Origin: Bacillota bacterium
GTDB lineage: Bacteria > Bacillota_G > Limnochordia > DTU010
Length of the DNA: 64,000 nucleotides
Assembly: GCA_012799255.1 (NCBI GenBank)
Contig: JAAZLQ010000321.1
Coordinates: forward strand, 77,262-141,261
Direction of reading: 5' to 3'
Positions 33,853 through 42,876 of this stretch are shown in pieces; position 1 is the first letter of the stretch, and each line of letters opens with the position of its first letter. A program made the position numbers and the translations under genes. The notes below the pieces were generated by a model. It was not told the origin of the DNA, searched no databases, and worked only from the letters and a program-made list of their open reading frames with translations.

Positions 33853-35508
33853 GTGGCAGTACAGCAAGTTCTAGTTACGGTGGAAAACAGGGAGTTTCAG
33901 GTTCCTGTAGGAACTACGGTCGGTGAAGTGGCTAATCTAGTTCCCGAAAGTAAGGGGGCTGTGGTGGCCCGTGTGAACAATGATGTTTTCGGATTCCAAT
34001 TTCCCCTCATGGAGGATTGCCAGCTCAAGTTTTTGCACACTGATTCTGAAGACGGAATGCGTGCTTATCGAGCTAGTTTGGTTTTCCTCTTTGTACGCGC
34101 TGCTTTAGAGGTAATTCCAAACTGTACGGTGCACATCAAACACTCCTTAGCTAATGGTCTGTATGGTGAGTTTGAACACACTCAACCGGTGATTGAAAAA
34201 GACATTCGGGCTATCGAAGAGCGTATGCGTGCCCTCGTGGAAGAAGATTTACCTTTTACTAGGTATATTGTTTCCATGGAAGAGGCAAAGAAAGTCTATG
34301 AAGAGCAGGGATTCGATGATAAGGTTCGGTTGCTTGAGCAAAACCCAACTGATGAAGTTGTGCTCTATAGCTGTGGTTGGTTCCATGATTCTTTACGCAC
34401 GATTTTAGTGCCAAGCACTGGTTATCTAAAACATTTTAAACTACGCTATTATCTGCCTGGCTTTATTTTAGAATATCCCCGGCGGGCCCATCCAACTGAG
34501 ATACGCGAGTATGTGGAACAGGGGAAACTTTTTAACGAGTTTTTCAAGGCAGGTCGTTGGCAAGAGAATATTTCTATTCCTGATGTTCCTTCTCTCAATG
34601 ACTGTATCAGAAGGGGAGGATTCGGCGATTTAGTGCGCATTTCAGAAGCTTATCACGAAAATCAAATCCGCGACATTGCACAACAGATCTCCAAAGAGAG
34701 GGATCGTTTACGGATTATCCTCATCGCCGGACCATCCAGCTCTGGCAAGACTACCTTTGCCCATCGCCTCACCGTCCAGTTGAGGGTTGCAGGTTTGTGG
34801 CCAGTGGCTATAGGGTTAGATGACTATTTTGTGGATAGGCATTTAACGCCGCTGGATGAAGATGGCAATGCTGATTTTGAAGCGCTTGAAGCGATTGACA
34901 TTGATTTGTTTAATGAACATCTCACCCAACTGATTCAAGGGGAGGAAGTACACATTCCCACCTTCCATTTTCCAACCGGAACCAGGCAATGGAACGGTAC
35001 AAAGCTCAGAGTTAGACCGGATCAGCCCATTATCATTGAGGGAATCCATGGACTAAACGATAAGCTGACCGCTTCTATTCCTAAGGGCCGCAAGTTTAAG
35101 ATCTACGTTTCGGCCTTAACCAATCTCAACTTAGATAATCACACGAGGATTTCCACTAGGGACGTGCGATTACTACGCCGGATGATTCGTGACAATCAAT
35201 TCCGTGGCCACGATGCCAGAGCTACTATTGATCGTTGGTCTTCGGTGAGTAGAGGCGAACATCGCCACATTTTCCCCTTCCAAGAGAGTGCGGATGTGAT
35301 GTTCAATTCTACCCTGGTCTATGAGTTGGCAGTGTTAAAACCTTTGGCTAAAGAACTTTTGGAAGATATTACGCCGGCAGATCCCCAATACTCTGAGGCC
35401 AGACGTATGCTGCGCTTCTTAGATCATTTTGTGGAGGTAGAGGATTGGTCCGAAATACCTTGTAACTCAATATTGCAGGAATTCATTGGGGGATCCTGTT
35501 TCTTTTAA
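33853..35508 (+). CDS. TGS-domain uridine kinase-like nucleoside kinase
   Basis: The 551-residue protein begins with a TGS-like ubiquitin-fold domain (QVPVGTTVGEVANLVP) and a ThrRS-like second domain, then a P-loop kinase domain IAGPSSSGKTTFAHRL with LDDYFVDR and EGIHGLNDKL, as in uridine kinase or phosphoribulokinase family proteins. This fused form is found in Clostridia and Thermotogae. It probably phosphorylates a nucleoside; the threonyl-tRNA-synthetase-like part may sense tRNA. GTG start with GGGGAGG. Gap of 12 bases to the radical SAM gene, likely one operon. Confidence 0.88.
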   Translation: MAVQQVLVTVENREFQVPVGTTVGEVANLVPESKGAVVARVNNDVFGFQFPLMEDCQLKFLHTDSEDGMRAYRASLVFLFVRAALEVIPNCTVHIKHSLANGLYGEFEHTQPVIEKDIRAIEERMRALVEEDLPFTRYIVSMEEAKKVYEEQGFDDKVRLLEQNPTDEVVLYSCGWFHDSLRTILVPSTGYLKHFKLRYYLPGFILEYPRRAHPTEIREYVEQGKLFNEFFKAGRWQENISIPDVPSLNDCIRRGGFGDLVRISEAYHENQIRDIAQQISKERDRLRIILIAGPSSSGKTTFAHRLTVQLRVAGLWPVAIGLDDYFVDRHLTPLDEDGNADFEALEAIDIDLFNEHLTQLIQGEEVHIPTFHFPTGTRQWNGTKLRVRPDQPIIIEGIHGLNDKLTASIPKGRKFKIYVSALTNLNLDNHTRISTRDVRLLRRMIRDNQFRGHDARATIDRWSSVSRGEHRHIFPFQESADVMFNSTLVYELAVLKPLAKELLEDITPADPQYSEARRMLRFLDHFVEVEDWSEIPCNSILQEFIGGSCFF

Positions 35509-35520
35509 TGGAGGTAGTTT

Positions 35521-37206
35521 ATGAAGATTGTGTTGGTGGCAGTTAATGCCACTTACAGTCATTCAAGTTTAGCATTACGCTACTTGAAGCATTATTGTCA
35601 GCCCCACTTTGCCAATCTGGAAACGGTAGAGTTTAATATTAACCAAAACCCTGATACCATGTTGGCTGAGTTGGCATTGAAACAACCCGATGTAATAGGT
35701 TTTTCCTGTTATATCTGGAACATTGAGCTCATTTTGCCCTTACTCAGTAACTTGCGGAAGGTTTGCCCTAGGACCACAATTATCCTGGGTGGCCCCGAGG
35801 TGTCTTTTGATACCGAACATTGGTTGACAAACTATGAAGCTATTGACTATCTAATAGCAGGGGAGGGCGAAGAAGCTCTCCTGAGCTTTTTACAGGCTCT
35901 GAAACGGGGCGGGGGCATGCTAGAGGATGAGAGCCTCAGGGCCATTCCTGGCCTTGTTTATCGCGGGGAGACTGGAGAGATAGTAGCCAACCCCCAAGTG
36001 CCACTGGACTTGGCCACTCTTCCGCCCATTTACACTGGTGATTTGAGCGAGTTGGAAAACAAGATTGTTTACTACGAAACTACTAGGGGTTGTCCCTACA
36101 AATGTGCTTATTGTCTCTCCTCGGTGATGGGACGGGTGCGAAAGTTCCCTGAGAAGCGATCCAAGGAAGAGTTGGCTAAACTGGCTCAAGCAGGGGTGCA
36201 GCAGGTCCGATTTGTTGATCGGACATTCAATTACGATGCCCAGCGAGCGTATGAGTTGCTTAAGTTTATGATTGATTTGGATACTACTACCCGTTTTCAA
36301 TTGGAAGTGAGTGGAGATATTCTAACCGAGCCCATTCTAGAGTTGTTGCAGACAGCTCCAGAAAACCGTTTTCAGTTTGAAATCGGAGTACAGTCCACAC
36401 ATCTTGCCACGTTAGAGGCTGTTTCCCGCCGTACTGATTTAGATAAGCTGGCGGAAGTTGTACGCTTCCTAAAGGAAAAAACTACGGTGCGGGTACTCTT
36501 GGATTTGATTGCCGGTTTGCCTGAAGAGGGTTTTTGGCGCTTTGGTGAATCCTTTGATTATGTGTATAACCTCAAACCGGATCGCATTCACCTAGGTTTT
36601 TTGAAACTGCTGAGAGGTTCTCGCTTAAGGCAGGTGGCGGCTGATTTTGGTTGTGCTTATACCGAACGAGCTCCCTATGAAGTACTGTATACCAAGGATC
36701 TTTCTTTTGCCGAAATCCAGCGTTTGAAGACTATTGAGGATTTGGTGGAAAAGTATGCGCTTCCACGTTTCGAAAAGTCCCTTGCGTACCTGCTCAGGGA
36801 GGGACGTTCACCCTTTGCGTTTTTTAACAAGTTTGCAGAAAAGTGGGAAGCAGCCAATTACCACTGGCTGAACCATTCATTGGTGGGCCGTTATCGAATT
36901 CTCTGGGAGTTCTTTGGCTCGGACAACCCAGACTTGCTCCCTTGGCTTACCTTTGATTTCCGCAGGTCGGAGTCTAGGCAAGTGACTCCAGAGTGGATGG
37001 GGGGACGGAGTGACCGCAGTTTGGAGAATGAGTTAATCCAATCTGGCGTGATTGTTGAGCTATTGCCTGAGCTAGCCTCCTTTGGACCGCGGGAAATTGG
37101 GCGTATGATCGCTGTGGAAGAGTTGCACTTTAAAGAAGGAACCCAGAAAATTCTCTTCTATTATCCCTCTACGGAAGAAAAGACGCGGACTTTGCGGTTA
37201 GGGTAA
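35521..37206 (+). CDS. B12-binding-domain radical SAM protein (DUF4080)
   Basis: The 561-residue protein has a cobalamin-binding Rossmann N-terminus (residues about 1-120), a central radical SAM domain with CPYKCAYC at about residues 196-203 for the 4Fe-4S cluster, and a C-terminal DUF4080 domain. Such proteins are common in anaerobes and mostly uncharacterised; they may carry out methylation or isomerisation reactions. The ATG has GGAGGTAGTTT nearby. Its last 46 bases overlap the convergent FMN protein gene on the other strand. Confidence 0.88.
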   Translation: MKIVLVAVNATYSHSSLALRYLKHYCQPHFANLETVEFNINQNPDTMLAELALKQPDVIGFSCYIWNIELILPLLSNLRKVCPRTTIILGGPEVSFDTEHWLTNYEAIDYLIAGEGEEALLSFLQALKRGGGMLEDESLRAIPGLVYRGETGEIVANPQVPLDLATLPPIYTGDLSELENKIVYYETTRGCPYKCAYCLSSVMGRVRKFPEKRSKEELAKLAQAGVQQVRFVDRTFNYDAQRAYELLKFMIDLDTTTRFQLEVSGDILTEPILELLQTAPENRFQFEIGVQSTHLATLEAVSRRTDLDKLAEVVRFLKEKTTVRVLLDLIAGLPEEGFWRFGESFDYVYNLKPDRIHLGFLKLLRGSRLRQVAADFGCAYTERAPYEVLYTKDLSFAEIQRLKTIEDLVEKYALPRFEKSLAYLLREGRSPFAFFNKFAEKWEAANYHWLNHSLVGRYRILWEFFGSDNPDLLPWLTFDFRRSESRQVTPEWMGGRSDRSLENELIQSGVIVELLPELASFGPREIGRMIAVEELHFKEGTQKILFYYPSTEEKTRTLRLG

Positions 37207-38513
37207 GCGAGGGGGATGCCAGTAATCTTGCTGGTCACTTCATCTAGAGCGACCAAATCAGAACTATCTACTTGGTCGAGTGCGTGCTTGCCTAAAGCGC
37301 GCACTCCTTCTTTGATCTCCTCAGTACAGGAAATAAGGTAATTTGCCAAGTGTTTTCCACCCAGTTTCCAGTTATACTTTTTGCTCAGCTTGCCCCCCTT
37401 AACCGCAATTTGGGTAGGTGGTTCCCAGGGCAAGGTCTTTAGAGTTTGAGTGTGGCTGGCAGCATAAAGAGACATGGTCCCAAGATAAACCGCATTTGCT
37501 CCTAATGCCAAGGCTTTTAGACATTGTCCAGGTGAAAAGAAACCGCCTGAGACAATAAGACTGACTTTGTTGTGTACACCCCTTTGTTGGAGATGTTCTA
37601 CAGCCCGGCATAGACCCATGATAGTGGGTAAACCAAAGTCGTCCTCTAAAATGGGAGCTGCTCCAACGGCTGCAGCCTGGGCTCCTTCTAATGCTAAGAA
37701 ATCTACGCCCGCCTCAAGACAAAGATCAATTTCCCTCTCTAAGTTGTTGGTGAAAGAGAACTTTACGCCAACTGGTACACCTTGGCCCGCCTCTTTTAGA
37801 AAGCGCACCACTTTTGGTAGATCTTTAGTTTCTCTCAGTGCTGGTAACGCAGTGTGGACGAGATGAGGGAAGGGGGCCTGAGCTAATCCGGCACTCGCTC
37901 CTTGACCAATTTGCAATTCCACAGCGTCTGCCTGGGTCAACATGTCCAAGTCACGATGGATCGGTATGCGGGGATACTGTACAATCAAAAGGTTGGCAAG
38001 TTCCCGCTCCTTTGGTAACCAGGGACCTTCACCCGTGTTGGTGGCTGTTTGCGCCAGCGAACTGCCAAGTGCAAAGGCATATTTCATTTTGGCGGAGAGG
38101 GCTTTTTTGTAAGCCATTCCTGAGACAATCAGGGGGGTTTTCACTCTTAATGGCCGCTTAGCTTGAGGACCGATGATCACGTCTGTCCCCACGGGAATGG
38201 TATGGGGGAGGGGCTGTCTGTCCAGGTGGCTAGAAACAAACATCAAGCCATCAAAATCTATAAAGTTACGGTGGCTGCCTAGGGGGCGTTTTAGGAGTTC
38301 GGCCCTTTCCGCCCTAAGGTTAGTTTCCAATATGGTTTGAACTCCAGTCCGTTTGGTGGCAGTAAATAATTCTGCCAGGTTTTCTACATAGGGATCTGTC
38401 ATGATAATCCTTAAACTTTGCCGGGTCACCTGAGTAAGTAAAAACCTCAGAGCGGTAAATCCGCCCACAACGCCTAATGTGCCAACGAACAACTTTGATG
38501 TACGGTTTGACAA
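37161..38513 (-). CDS. FMN-binding glutamate-synthase-like protein with N-terminal anchor
   Basis: The 450-residue protein has a single N-terminal hydrophobic helix (LFVGTLGVVGGFTALRFLL) and then the GltB_2-type FMN barrel with VSGMAYKKALSAK, NTGEGPW, VELQIGQGA, SGGFFSPG and ALGANAVYLGT, as in the glutamate synthase large subunit. Relatives lack the GAT and Fe-S parts of true glutamate synthase. TTG 38513 with GGAGG seven bases upstream is preferred over the open frame, which runs upstream through the neighbouring regulator. Function unknown; a membrane-anchored oxidoreductase is likely. Confidence 0.8.
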   Translation of the reverse strand: MSNRTSKLFVGTLGVVGGFTALRFLLTQVTRQSLRIIMTDPYVENLAELFTATKRTGVQTILETNLRAERAELLKRPLGSHRNFIDFDGLMFVSSHLDRQPLPHTIPVGTDVIIGPQAKRPLRVKTPLIVSGMAYKKALSAKMKYAFALGSSLAQTATNTGEGPWLPKERELANLLIVQYPRIPIHRDLDMLTQADAVELQIGQGASAGLAQAPFPHLVHTALPALRETKDLPKVVRFLKEAGQGVPVGVKFSFTNNLEREIDLCLEAGVDFLALEGAQAAAVGAAPILEDDFGLPTIMGLCRAVEHLQQRGVHNKVSLIVSGGFFSPGQCLKALALGANAVYLGTMSLYAASHTQTLKTLPWEPPTQIAVKGGKLSKKYNWKLGGKHLANYLISCTEEIKEGVRALGKHALDQVDSSDLVALDEVTSKITGIPLAYPNRKVRVFSSVEG

Positions 38514-38616
38514 AGAATCGCCTCCAGAACTAGAAGTGGGGAAGGGATCATCTTGGGTCTTGTAGTATAAGAACAGCGACGTTGTATACGAAGTATTTGA
38601 TATGGAAGTGGTCTCG

Positions 38617-39627
38617 ATGGCAAATGTGACAATCAAGGATGTGGCAAAGTTGGCCGGAGTGTCACCTTCCACTGTCAGCAGAGTAATTGCTGATCATCCC
38701 AGGATTAGTCCGGACACCAAGGAACGGGTGCGCGCGATCATGGCCGAGTTGGGCTACTATCCCAACGCCATCGCCCGTAGTCTTGTGAACCAAACTAGCA
38801 ACAGTATTGGGGTTATTCGTTCTCGCTTAACAGAAGAGAGTTTTGCTAACCCTTTTTTTCCGGCTGTTATCCAAGGAATTTCCTCGGTTGCTCACAAACA
38901 CAGGCTTAACTTAGTATTATCTACTAGCAACTCCTTTGAGCAAGAAGATGAAGAGTGTTTAAGCCTGTTGAGACAACGACGAGTGGATGGCGTGATATTG
39001 TTAGCTTCTCATCGAAACGACCAACTTATACCACGGTTGACTAAGGGTGGTTTTCCCTTTGTGTTAATCGGGCGATATGATGGTCCGGAAGAAATCAATT
39101 GGGTGAATAACGACAATGTGGATGATGCCAAGACCGCTGTGAGTTATCTATTGGAACAGGGTCATCGGCAAATTGCCTGTTTAGATGGGGATCCGCGTTA
39201 TATAGTAAGTGTAGATCGCCTGCTAGGATATGAGCAGGCCCTCCGCGAGCATGGAGTAGAACCGGATGAAGGTTTGATAGAACATTCCGAGTTTTCGGTT
39301 GATGGTGGGTACCAGGCTACTTTGCGCCTCTTGGATCTAGGTAAGAGTTTTACTGCGATTTTTGCAGTGGATGACCTGGTTGCCATCGGTGCCATGCGGG
39401 CACTGCAGGAGCGCAACTTTGTAGTAGGGAAAGATGTGGCTGTAGTAGGTTTTAATAACACTATTCTGGGAGCCTACGTTCAGCCCGCCTTGACTTCAGT
39501 ACAGGTGCCCATTTATGAGTTGGGGCAGATTTCGGTCCAAATGCTAACCGCCCAGATTTATGGTTCTGGAGTTTTCCCTGATCATCAGATGCTTCCGGCT
39601 CACTTGGTAGTGCGGGATTCTACGTAG
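38617..39627 (+). CDS. LacI family transcriptional regulator
   Basis: The 336-residue protein has the LacI helix-turn-helix TIKDVAKLAGVSPSTVSR at the N-terminus, followed by a hinge and a periplasmic-binding-fold ligand domain of normal length (ending VVRDST). Such factors control carbohydrate genes, yet no sugar genes are nearby. ATG 38617 is preceded by a GGAAGTGG site; the ATG at 38602 has none. Divergent from the FMN-binding gene, and followed by the secreted-protein gene at short range, so a link is possible. Confidence 0.92.
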   Translation: MANVTIKDVAKLAGVSPSTVSRVIADHPRISPDTKERVRAIMAELGYYPNAIARSLVNQTSNSIGVIRSRLTEESFANPFFPAVIQGISSVAHKHRLNLVLSTSNSFEQEDEECLSLLRQRRVDGVILLASHRNDQLIPRLTKGGFPFVLIGRYDGPEEINWVNNDNVDDAKTAVSYLLEQGHRQIACLDGDPRYIVSVDRLLGYEQALREHGVEPDEGLIEHSEFSVDGGYQATLRLLDLGKSFTAIFAVDDLVAIGAMRALQERNFVVGKDVAVVGFNNTILGAYVQPALTSVQVPIYELGQISVQMLTAQIYGSGVFPDHQMLPAHLVVRDST

Positions 39628-39638
39628 GAGGTGGATTT

Positions 39639-40157
39639 GTGGCCAAACGTGGAGCCTTATTGATCACATCGCTGGTAGTAATCGTGGGGTTCTGTGCAGG
39701 GGTGGAAGCGTTTGTTTTTTCAGATCCCACCGGATTTTATAGCACGACCATCTCGGATCAATGGGTATACCAGGCTCACCAGAGTACATCGCTCCTTACA
39801 GTTTTTTATGGTGAAGGGGACTATGATCTTCTCTACTTTGAACGCTTAGGTACAGTTCTCGATGCTTCCTCTAGAGAATTGGCTGAACGATCTTTAGAAC
39901 TCTATGGTGCACCTGGCGGACTAGAAGGGTTTCGGCTAGAAAGCGCGCTTTCAGAGGTGGATTTTGCAGGTGAGGATGGTGTGCTTTGTGCCTATTCTTA
40001 CAAGGATGGCCATGGCAATAGACTTGTGGAGTTTCGAGTTTTCATCGTTCTCCCTGTTAACGAAGGATTTTCGGTAGCGATTAGTGGCACCGGAGATACG
40101 GTGAGTGAGCCTCCATTGCTTCAGGATATTTTGAGCCATTGGCGGTGGTTGTTTTGA
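39639..40157 (+). CDS. Secreted protein of unknown function
   Basis: The 172-residue product has a signal peptide (LITSLVVIVGFCAGVEA) with GTG start and TAGGAGGTGG site, and a mostly beta and acidic mature domain. It lacks any family signature I recognise; the arrangement resembles PsbP-like or other small extracytoplasmic domains. The stop overlaps the TTG start of the M48 protease by four bases, so they are translated together, and it may serve as a partner or substrate for that protease. Confidence 0.7.
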   Translation: MAKRGALLITSLVVIVGFCAGVEAFVFSDPTGFYSTTISDQWVYQAHQSTSLLTVFYGEGDYDLLYFERLGTVLDASSRELAERSLELYGAPGGLEGFRLESALSEVDFAGEDGVLCAYSYKDGHGNRLVEFRVFIVLPVNEGFSVAISGTGDTVSEPPLLQDILSHWRWLF

Positions 40158-41536
40158 AGAGCAACAAATATCGTAACTGGGTCGCTTTTCTCATTGTCTT
40201 TGTTTTGGTAGGTCTTTTCCCCGTCGCAACAGAGGCCACAGCTCTTATAGGCGACAACTTTGAACGTACGTTGGGGTCTGGGGCCATTCCCGATCTAATC
40301 CAACGCTATGGGGGAGAGTACATTTTACCAATTCAACAACGTATGTGGGTAGATGAGATCTTCGGACGTTTGGTCGCGGTCACTCAGAGAGATGGAATCG
40401 AGTACACTTTAACAGTGCTCAACTCCCACGAGGCTAATGCTTTTGCTCTCCCTGGGGGATATGTTTTCATTACCAGGGGTCTTTTGAGTGCCATCGGTTC
40501 TGATGAAGCAAAATTAGCAGCGGTTCTGGGGCATGAGCTTGCCCATGTGGAGAAGAAACATGGTGTTAATGCTGTGTTGCGGCAAATGGGTATGACTGTG
40601 CTATTTGAAGTAGGTGTCATGGCGATGGATTTCCTTTCTGCAGATGTCCTGAGGTTAGCTAGCGCCACACTAGTGCAATTAGTGCAATTGGGTCTTGGAC
40701 GGGAGGCGGAGTATGAAGCGGACTTGTTAGGCCAAAGCTTAGCAGTGGCAGCAGGATTTGACCCCATCGGCGCCATCGCTCTCCTAGATGAGCTTGAGCA
40801 GGCTGATTCCGAAGACTTGCCTATAAAAGTATTTCGTACCCATCCAGACATGATCGACCGGCGTAATCGTCTAGAAGCAAACCTGGTCAACTATTGGTCG
40901 GAACCACGGCTAGTTACAGATGAAGGGCTGATAGAAAGATTAAATGCCAGAAGGAATTATGACCAGAATGGGCGAAGTGATCCTAAAGGTCGATACATAG
41001 TGGAAAACCTTACTATCTATGATCAGCAAACAGGACAGAATGTAAATTGGATTAAAGATGTCCAGATTGTAGATTATGCCTGGTCTTCCACTGGAGATCA
41101 TCTAGCGATGTTGGTGGACAACGAGGATGCGAGAATGCTGTGGATTTATGACCGCTTTGGGCATCTCGCAAGAACAGTGGATTCAAGTTCTATCCAAGGG
41201 CACATTACAGAGTTTAGCTGGTCATCTGGGGGCAAGATGTTGGCAGTAACTGTGTTAGCCTCTGGGGGCGAGAAGATTTTTGTGACTCATGTGGACACAG
41301 AAGCGTTTGCCTTAGTAAGCAGGGAGTTGAGTGGAAAGAATAGCATTTGGATGGATCAAGGGCTTTACTTCATCCATGACGGTCAGTGGTATCATACTTT
41401 GCCTCCACAGGTTCAGCCAGTTAACGTGGCGAACCCTGTTCCTCAGGTACTACAGCGCAAAAGGATTCTATCCCCTACAGTGATCAAAGAAGGGAACACC
41501 ATTCGCTTAACTAGACCAGCATTGACTTTACCATAA
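40154..41536 (+). CDS. M48-family metalloprotease with C-terminal beta-propeller-like repeats
   Basis: The 460-residue protein has a signal peptide (WVAFLIVFVLVGLFPVATEA), an M48 protease domain with zinc motif HELAH and glutamate ligand in EYEADLLG, and a C-terminal region of about 180 residues with WSSTGDHLAML and WSSGGKMLAV motifs, as in TolB/WD40-like propellers. The protease half most resembles periplasmic BepA/LoiP proteins, which handle outer-membrane assembly. TTG 40154 is chosen because GGCGGTGG stands five bases ahead. It overlaps the preceding gene by four bases. Confidence 0.83.
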   Translation: MKSNKYRNWVAFLIVFVLVGLFPVATEATALIGDNFERTLGSGAIPDLIQRYGGEYILPIQQRMWVDEIFGRLVAVTQRDGIEYTLTVLNSHEANAFALPGGYVFITRGLLSAIGSDEAKLAAVLGHELAHVEKKHGVNAVLRQMGMTVLFEVGVMAMDFLSADVLRLASATLVQLVQLGLGREAEYEADLLGQSLAVAAGFDPIGAIALLDELEQADSEDLPIKVFRTHPDMIDRRNRLEANLVNYWSEPRLVTDEGLIERLNARRNYDQNGRSDPKGRYIVENLTIYDQQTGQNVNWIKDVQIVDYAWSSTGDHLAMLVDNEDARMLWIYDRFGHLARTVDSSSIQGHITEFSWSSGGKMLAVTVLASGGEKIFVTHVDTEAFALVSRELSGKNSIWMDQGLYFIHDGQWYHTLPPQVQPVNVANPVPQVLQRKRILSPTVIKEGNTIRLTRPALTLP

Positions 41537-41548
41537 AGGGGAATGTGC

Positions 41549-42499
41549 ATGCGCCTTTTGGTTGTATGGAAAGATCTCGATGATGCGGATCTGACTTTGA
41601 TAAAAAAGAAGACAGGGGCTACTGTGCTGAAAGGTTTTACGAAAGAAGAGGCACTAAAGTGGGCTCCAGACGCTGATGTTATTCTGGGCTGGGCTTCATC
41701 TGAAGTGCTGGCTGAAGCGGTGAAATGCAGATGGTTGCAGGCACCTTATGCCGGTGCAGAGAGAATCTTGGCAGCTCGCTGGGGCAATCCAGAGATGGTT
41801 TTTACTAATGGACGGGGAATTTTCGGTTCTAATATAGCCGAGCATGTATTGGGCTTTATCCTCAGCTTCAATCGTGGTTTGCATCTGGCTCGCGATCATC
41901 AAAATCAGAGGATTTGGGAACCTCGTTTGCCAATACCCTTTCGAGAACTGACCGGTGCTACTGTTGGCATCTTAGGCTTTGGTGATATTGGTAGGCAGGT
42001 AGCAAGAAGATTACAGGGATTTGACTGTAGGGTGCTAGCGTTTAGACAGCATCCACAAGGTGAAGAAGAATATGCTGAAGCGGTTTACGGCATGGATCGT
42101 TTCGAAGGATTTTTGGCTGAGTTTGATTATTTAGTATGTTCTGTTCCGGAAACTCCGAAGACAATTGGATTTTTGAATAGGAATCTCCTGCAGAGATTGC
42201 CTGCCCATTGCTTGGTAGTTAACGTGGGTAGGGGGAGTTTGATCCCTGGGGAGGATCTACTCTTGGCCTTACAAGAGGGCTGGATTGCTGGAGCGGCTTT
42301 AGATGTAACAGACCCGGAGCCATTGCCTGTGGATCATCCACTTTGGACTATGCCGAATGTGATTATTACTCCGCATAATAGTGGACTAACTGTATTCCAT
42401 AAAGAACGGGCTTTGAACATCTTTTTTGAGAATTGGCATCACTTTGTCGCAGAAGGAAGTCCCAAAATTAACGTGGTTAATAGGTCGCTAGGCTATTAA
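41549..42499 (+). CDS. D-isomer-specific 2-hydroxyacid dehydrogenase
   Basis: The 316-residue protein has the Rossmann motif VGILGFGDIGRQVARRL, the catalytic arginine in NVGRGSLI, the glutamate in DPEPLP and the histidine in NVIITPHNSG. It should reduce a 2-keto acid with NAD(P)H. AAAGGGGAA spaced for ATG 41549 makes this start better than ATG 41543. A hairpin terminator follows, closing the unit. Which hydroxyacid is used is unknown. Confidence 0.9.
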   Translation: MRLLVVWKDLDDADLTLIKKKTGATVLKGFTKEEALKWAPDADVILGWASSEVLAEAVKCRWLQAPYAGAERILAARWGNPEMVFTNGRGIFGSNIAEHVLGFILSFNRGLHLARDHQNQRIWEPRLPIPFRELTGATVGILGFGDIGRQVARRLQGFDCRVLAFRQHPQGEEEYAEAVYGMDRFEGFLAEFDYLVCSVPETPKTIGFLNRNLLQRLPAHCLVVNVGRGSLIPGEDLLLALQEGWIAGAALDVTDPEPLPVDHPLWTMPNVIITPHNSGLTVFHKERALNIFFENWHHFVAEGSPKINVVNRSLGY

Positions 42500-42507
42500 A
42501 AAGAATA

Positions 42508-42530
42508 GCACCTTCAAATGAAGGTGCAGT
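42508..42530. terminator. Hairpin terminator between dehydrogenase and FmdB-like gene
   Basis: A perfect eight-base stem GCACCTTC (42508-42515) with GAAGGTGC (42520-42527) and a four-base AAAT loop is followed on the minus strand by TATTCTTTTT and on the plus strand by AGTTTAAAA. It may act in both directions, with the better T tract on the minus strand. Confidence 0.7.
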
Positions 42531-42544
42531 TTAAAATCTTTCGC

Positions 42545-42751
42545 TTATGATGCGGAGCTTTCTCCTTTAGAGTCGCTCTTACTGTCATTGATGTAGAAGC
42601 CAGATCCTTTAAAGATAATGCCAACATTTTTTCCGATCAGACGTTGAACTTGAGCGTCGCAGGTGGGACAATTGGTAAGGGGATTGTCCTTTATGCTTTG
42701 CTTGAGTTCAAAGGTACCACAGTTGGAACATTTATATTCATAGATGGGCAT
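42545..42751 (-). CDS. FmdB-family zinc ribbon protein
   Basis: The 68-residue protein opens with MPIYEYKCSNCG and has a second CPTC pair, the four-cysteine zinc ribbon of the FmdB/putative regulatory family, then a GFYINDSK tail typical of these proteins. An AGGAGGG site precedes the ATG. The function of FmdB is poorly known; it is related to regulators of formamidase and amidase genes. It stands alone on the minus strand with a hairpin terminator. Confidence 0.9.
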   Translation of the reverse strand: MPIYEYKCSNCGTFELKQSIKDNPLTNCPTCDAQVQRLIGKNVGIIFKGSGFYINDSKSDSKGESSAS

Positions 42752-42876
42752 AGGGCATCCCTCCTTTCAAACATCTAATCACCATTGTACAACTTGTTGA
42801 ATTTATGTGCAACTGGGTTAAGGGGCAATTTGGGGGTAAGAGGGGTAACTACGAATTGAATGAGGAGTCGTTTAGA

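Noticed and set aside
38560..38616. LacI-type operator near TTGTATACGAAG
   Set aside because: Arms match at five of seven positions only, without the usual central CG.
38514..38672. N-terminal extension of the GltB-like frame
   Set aside because: It has no ribosome site, is low-complexity serine/threonine-rich, and runs through the lacI start; TTG 38513 has a good site.
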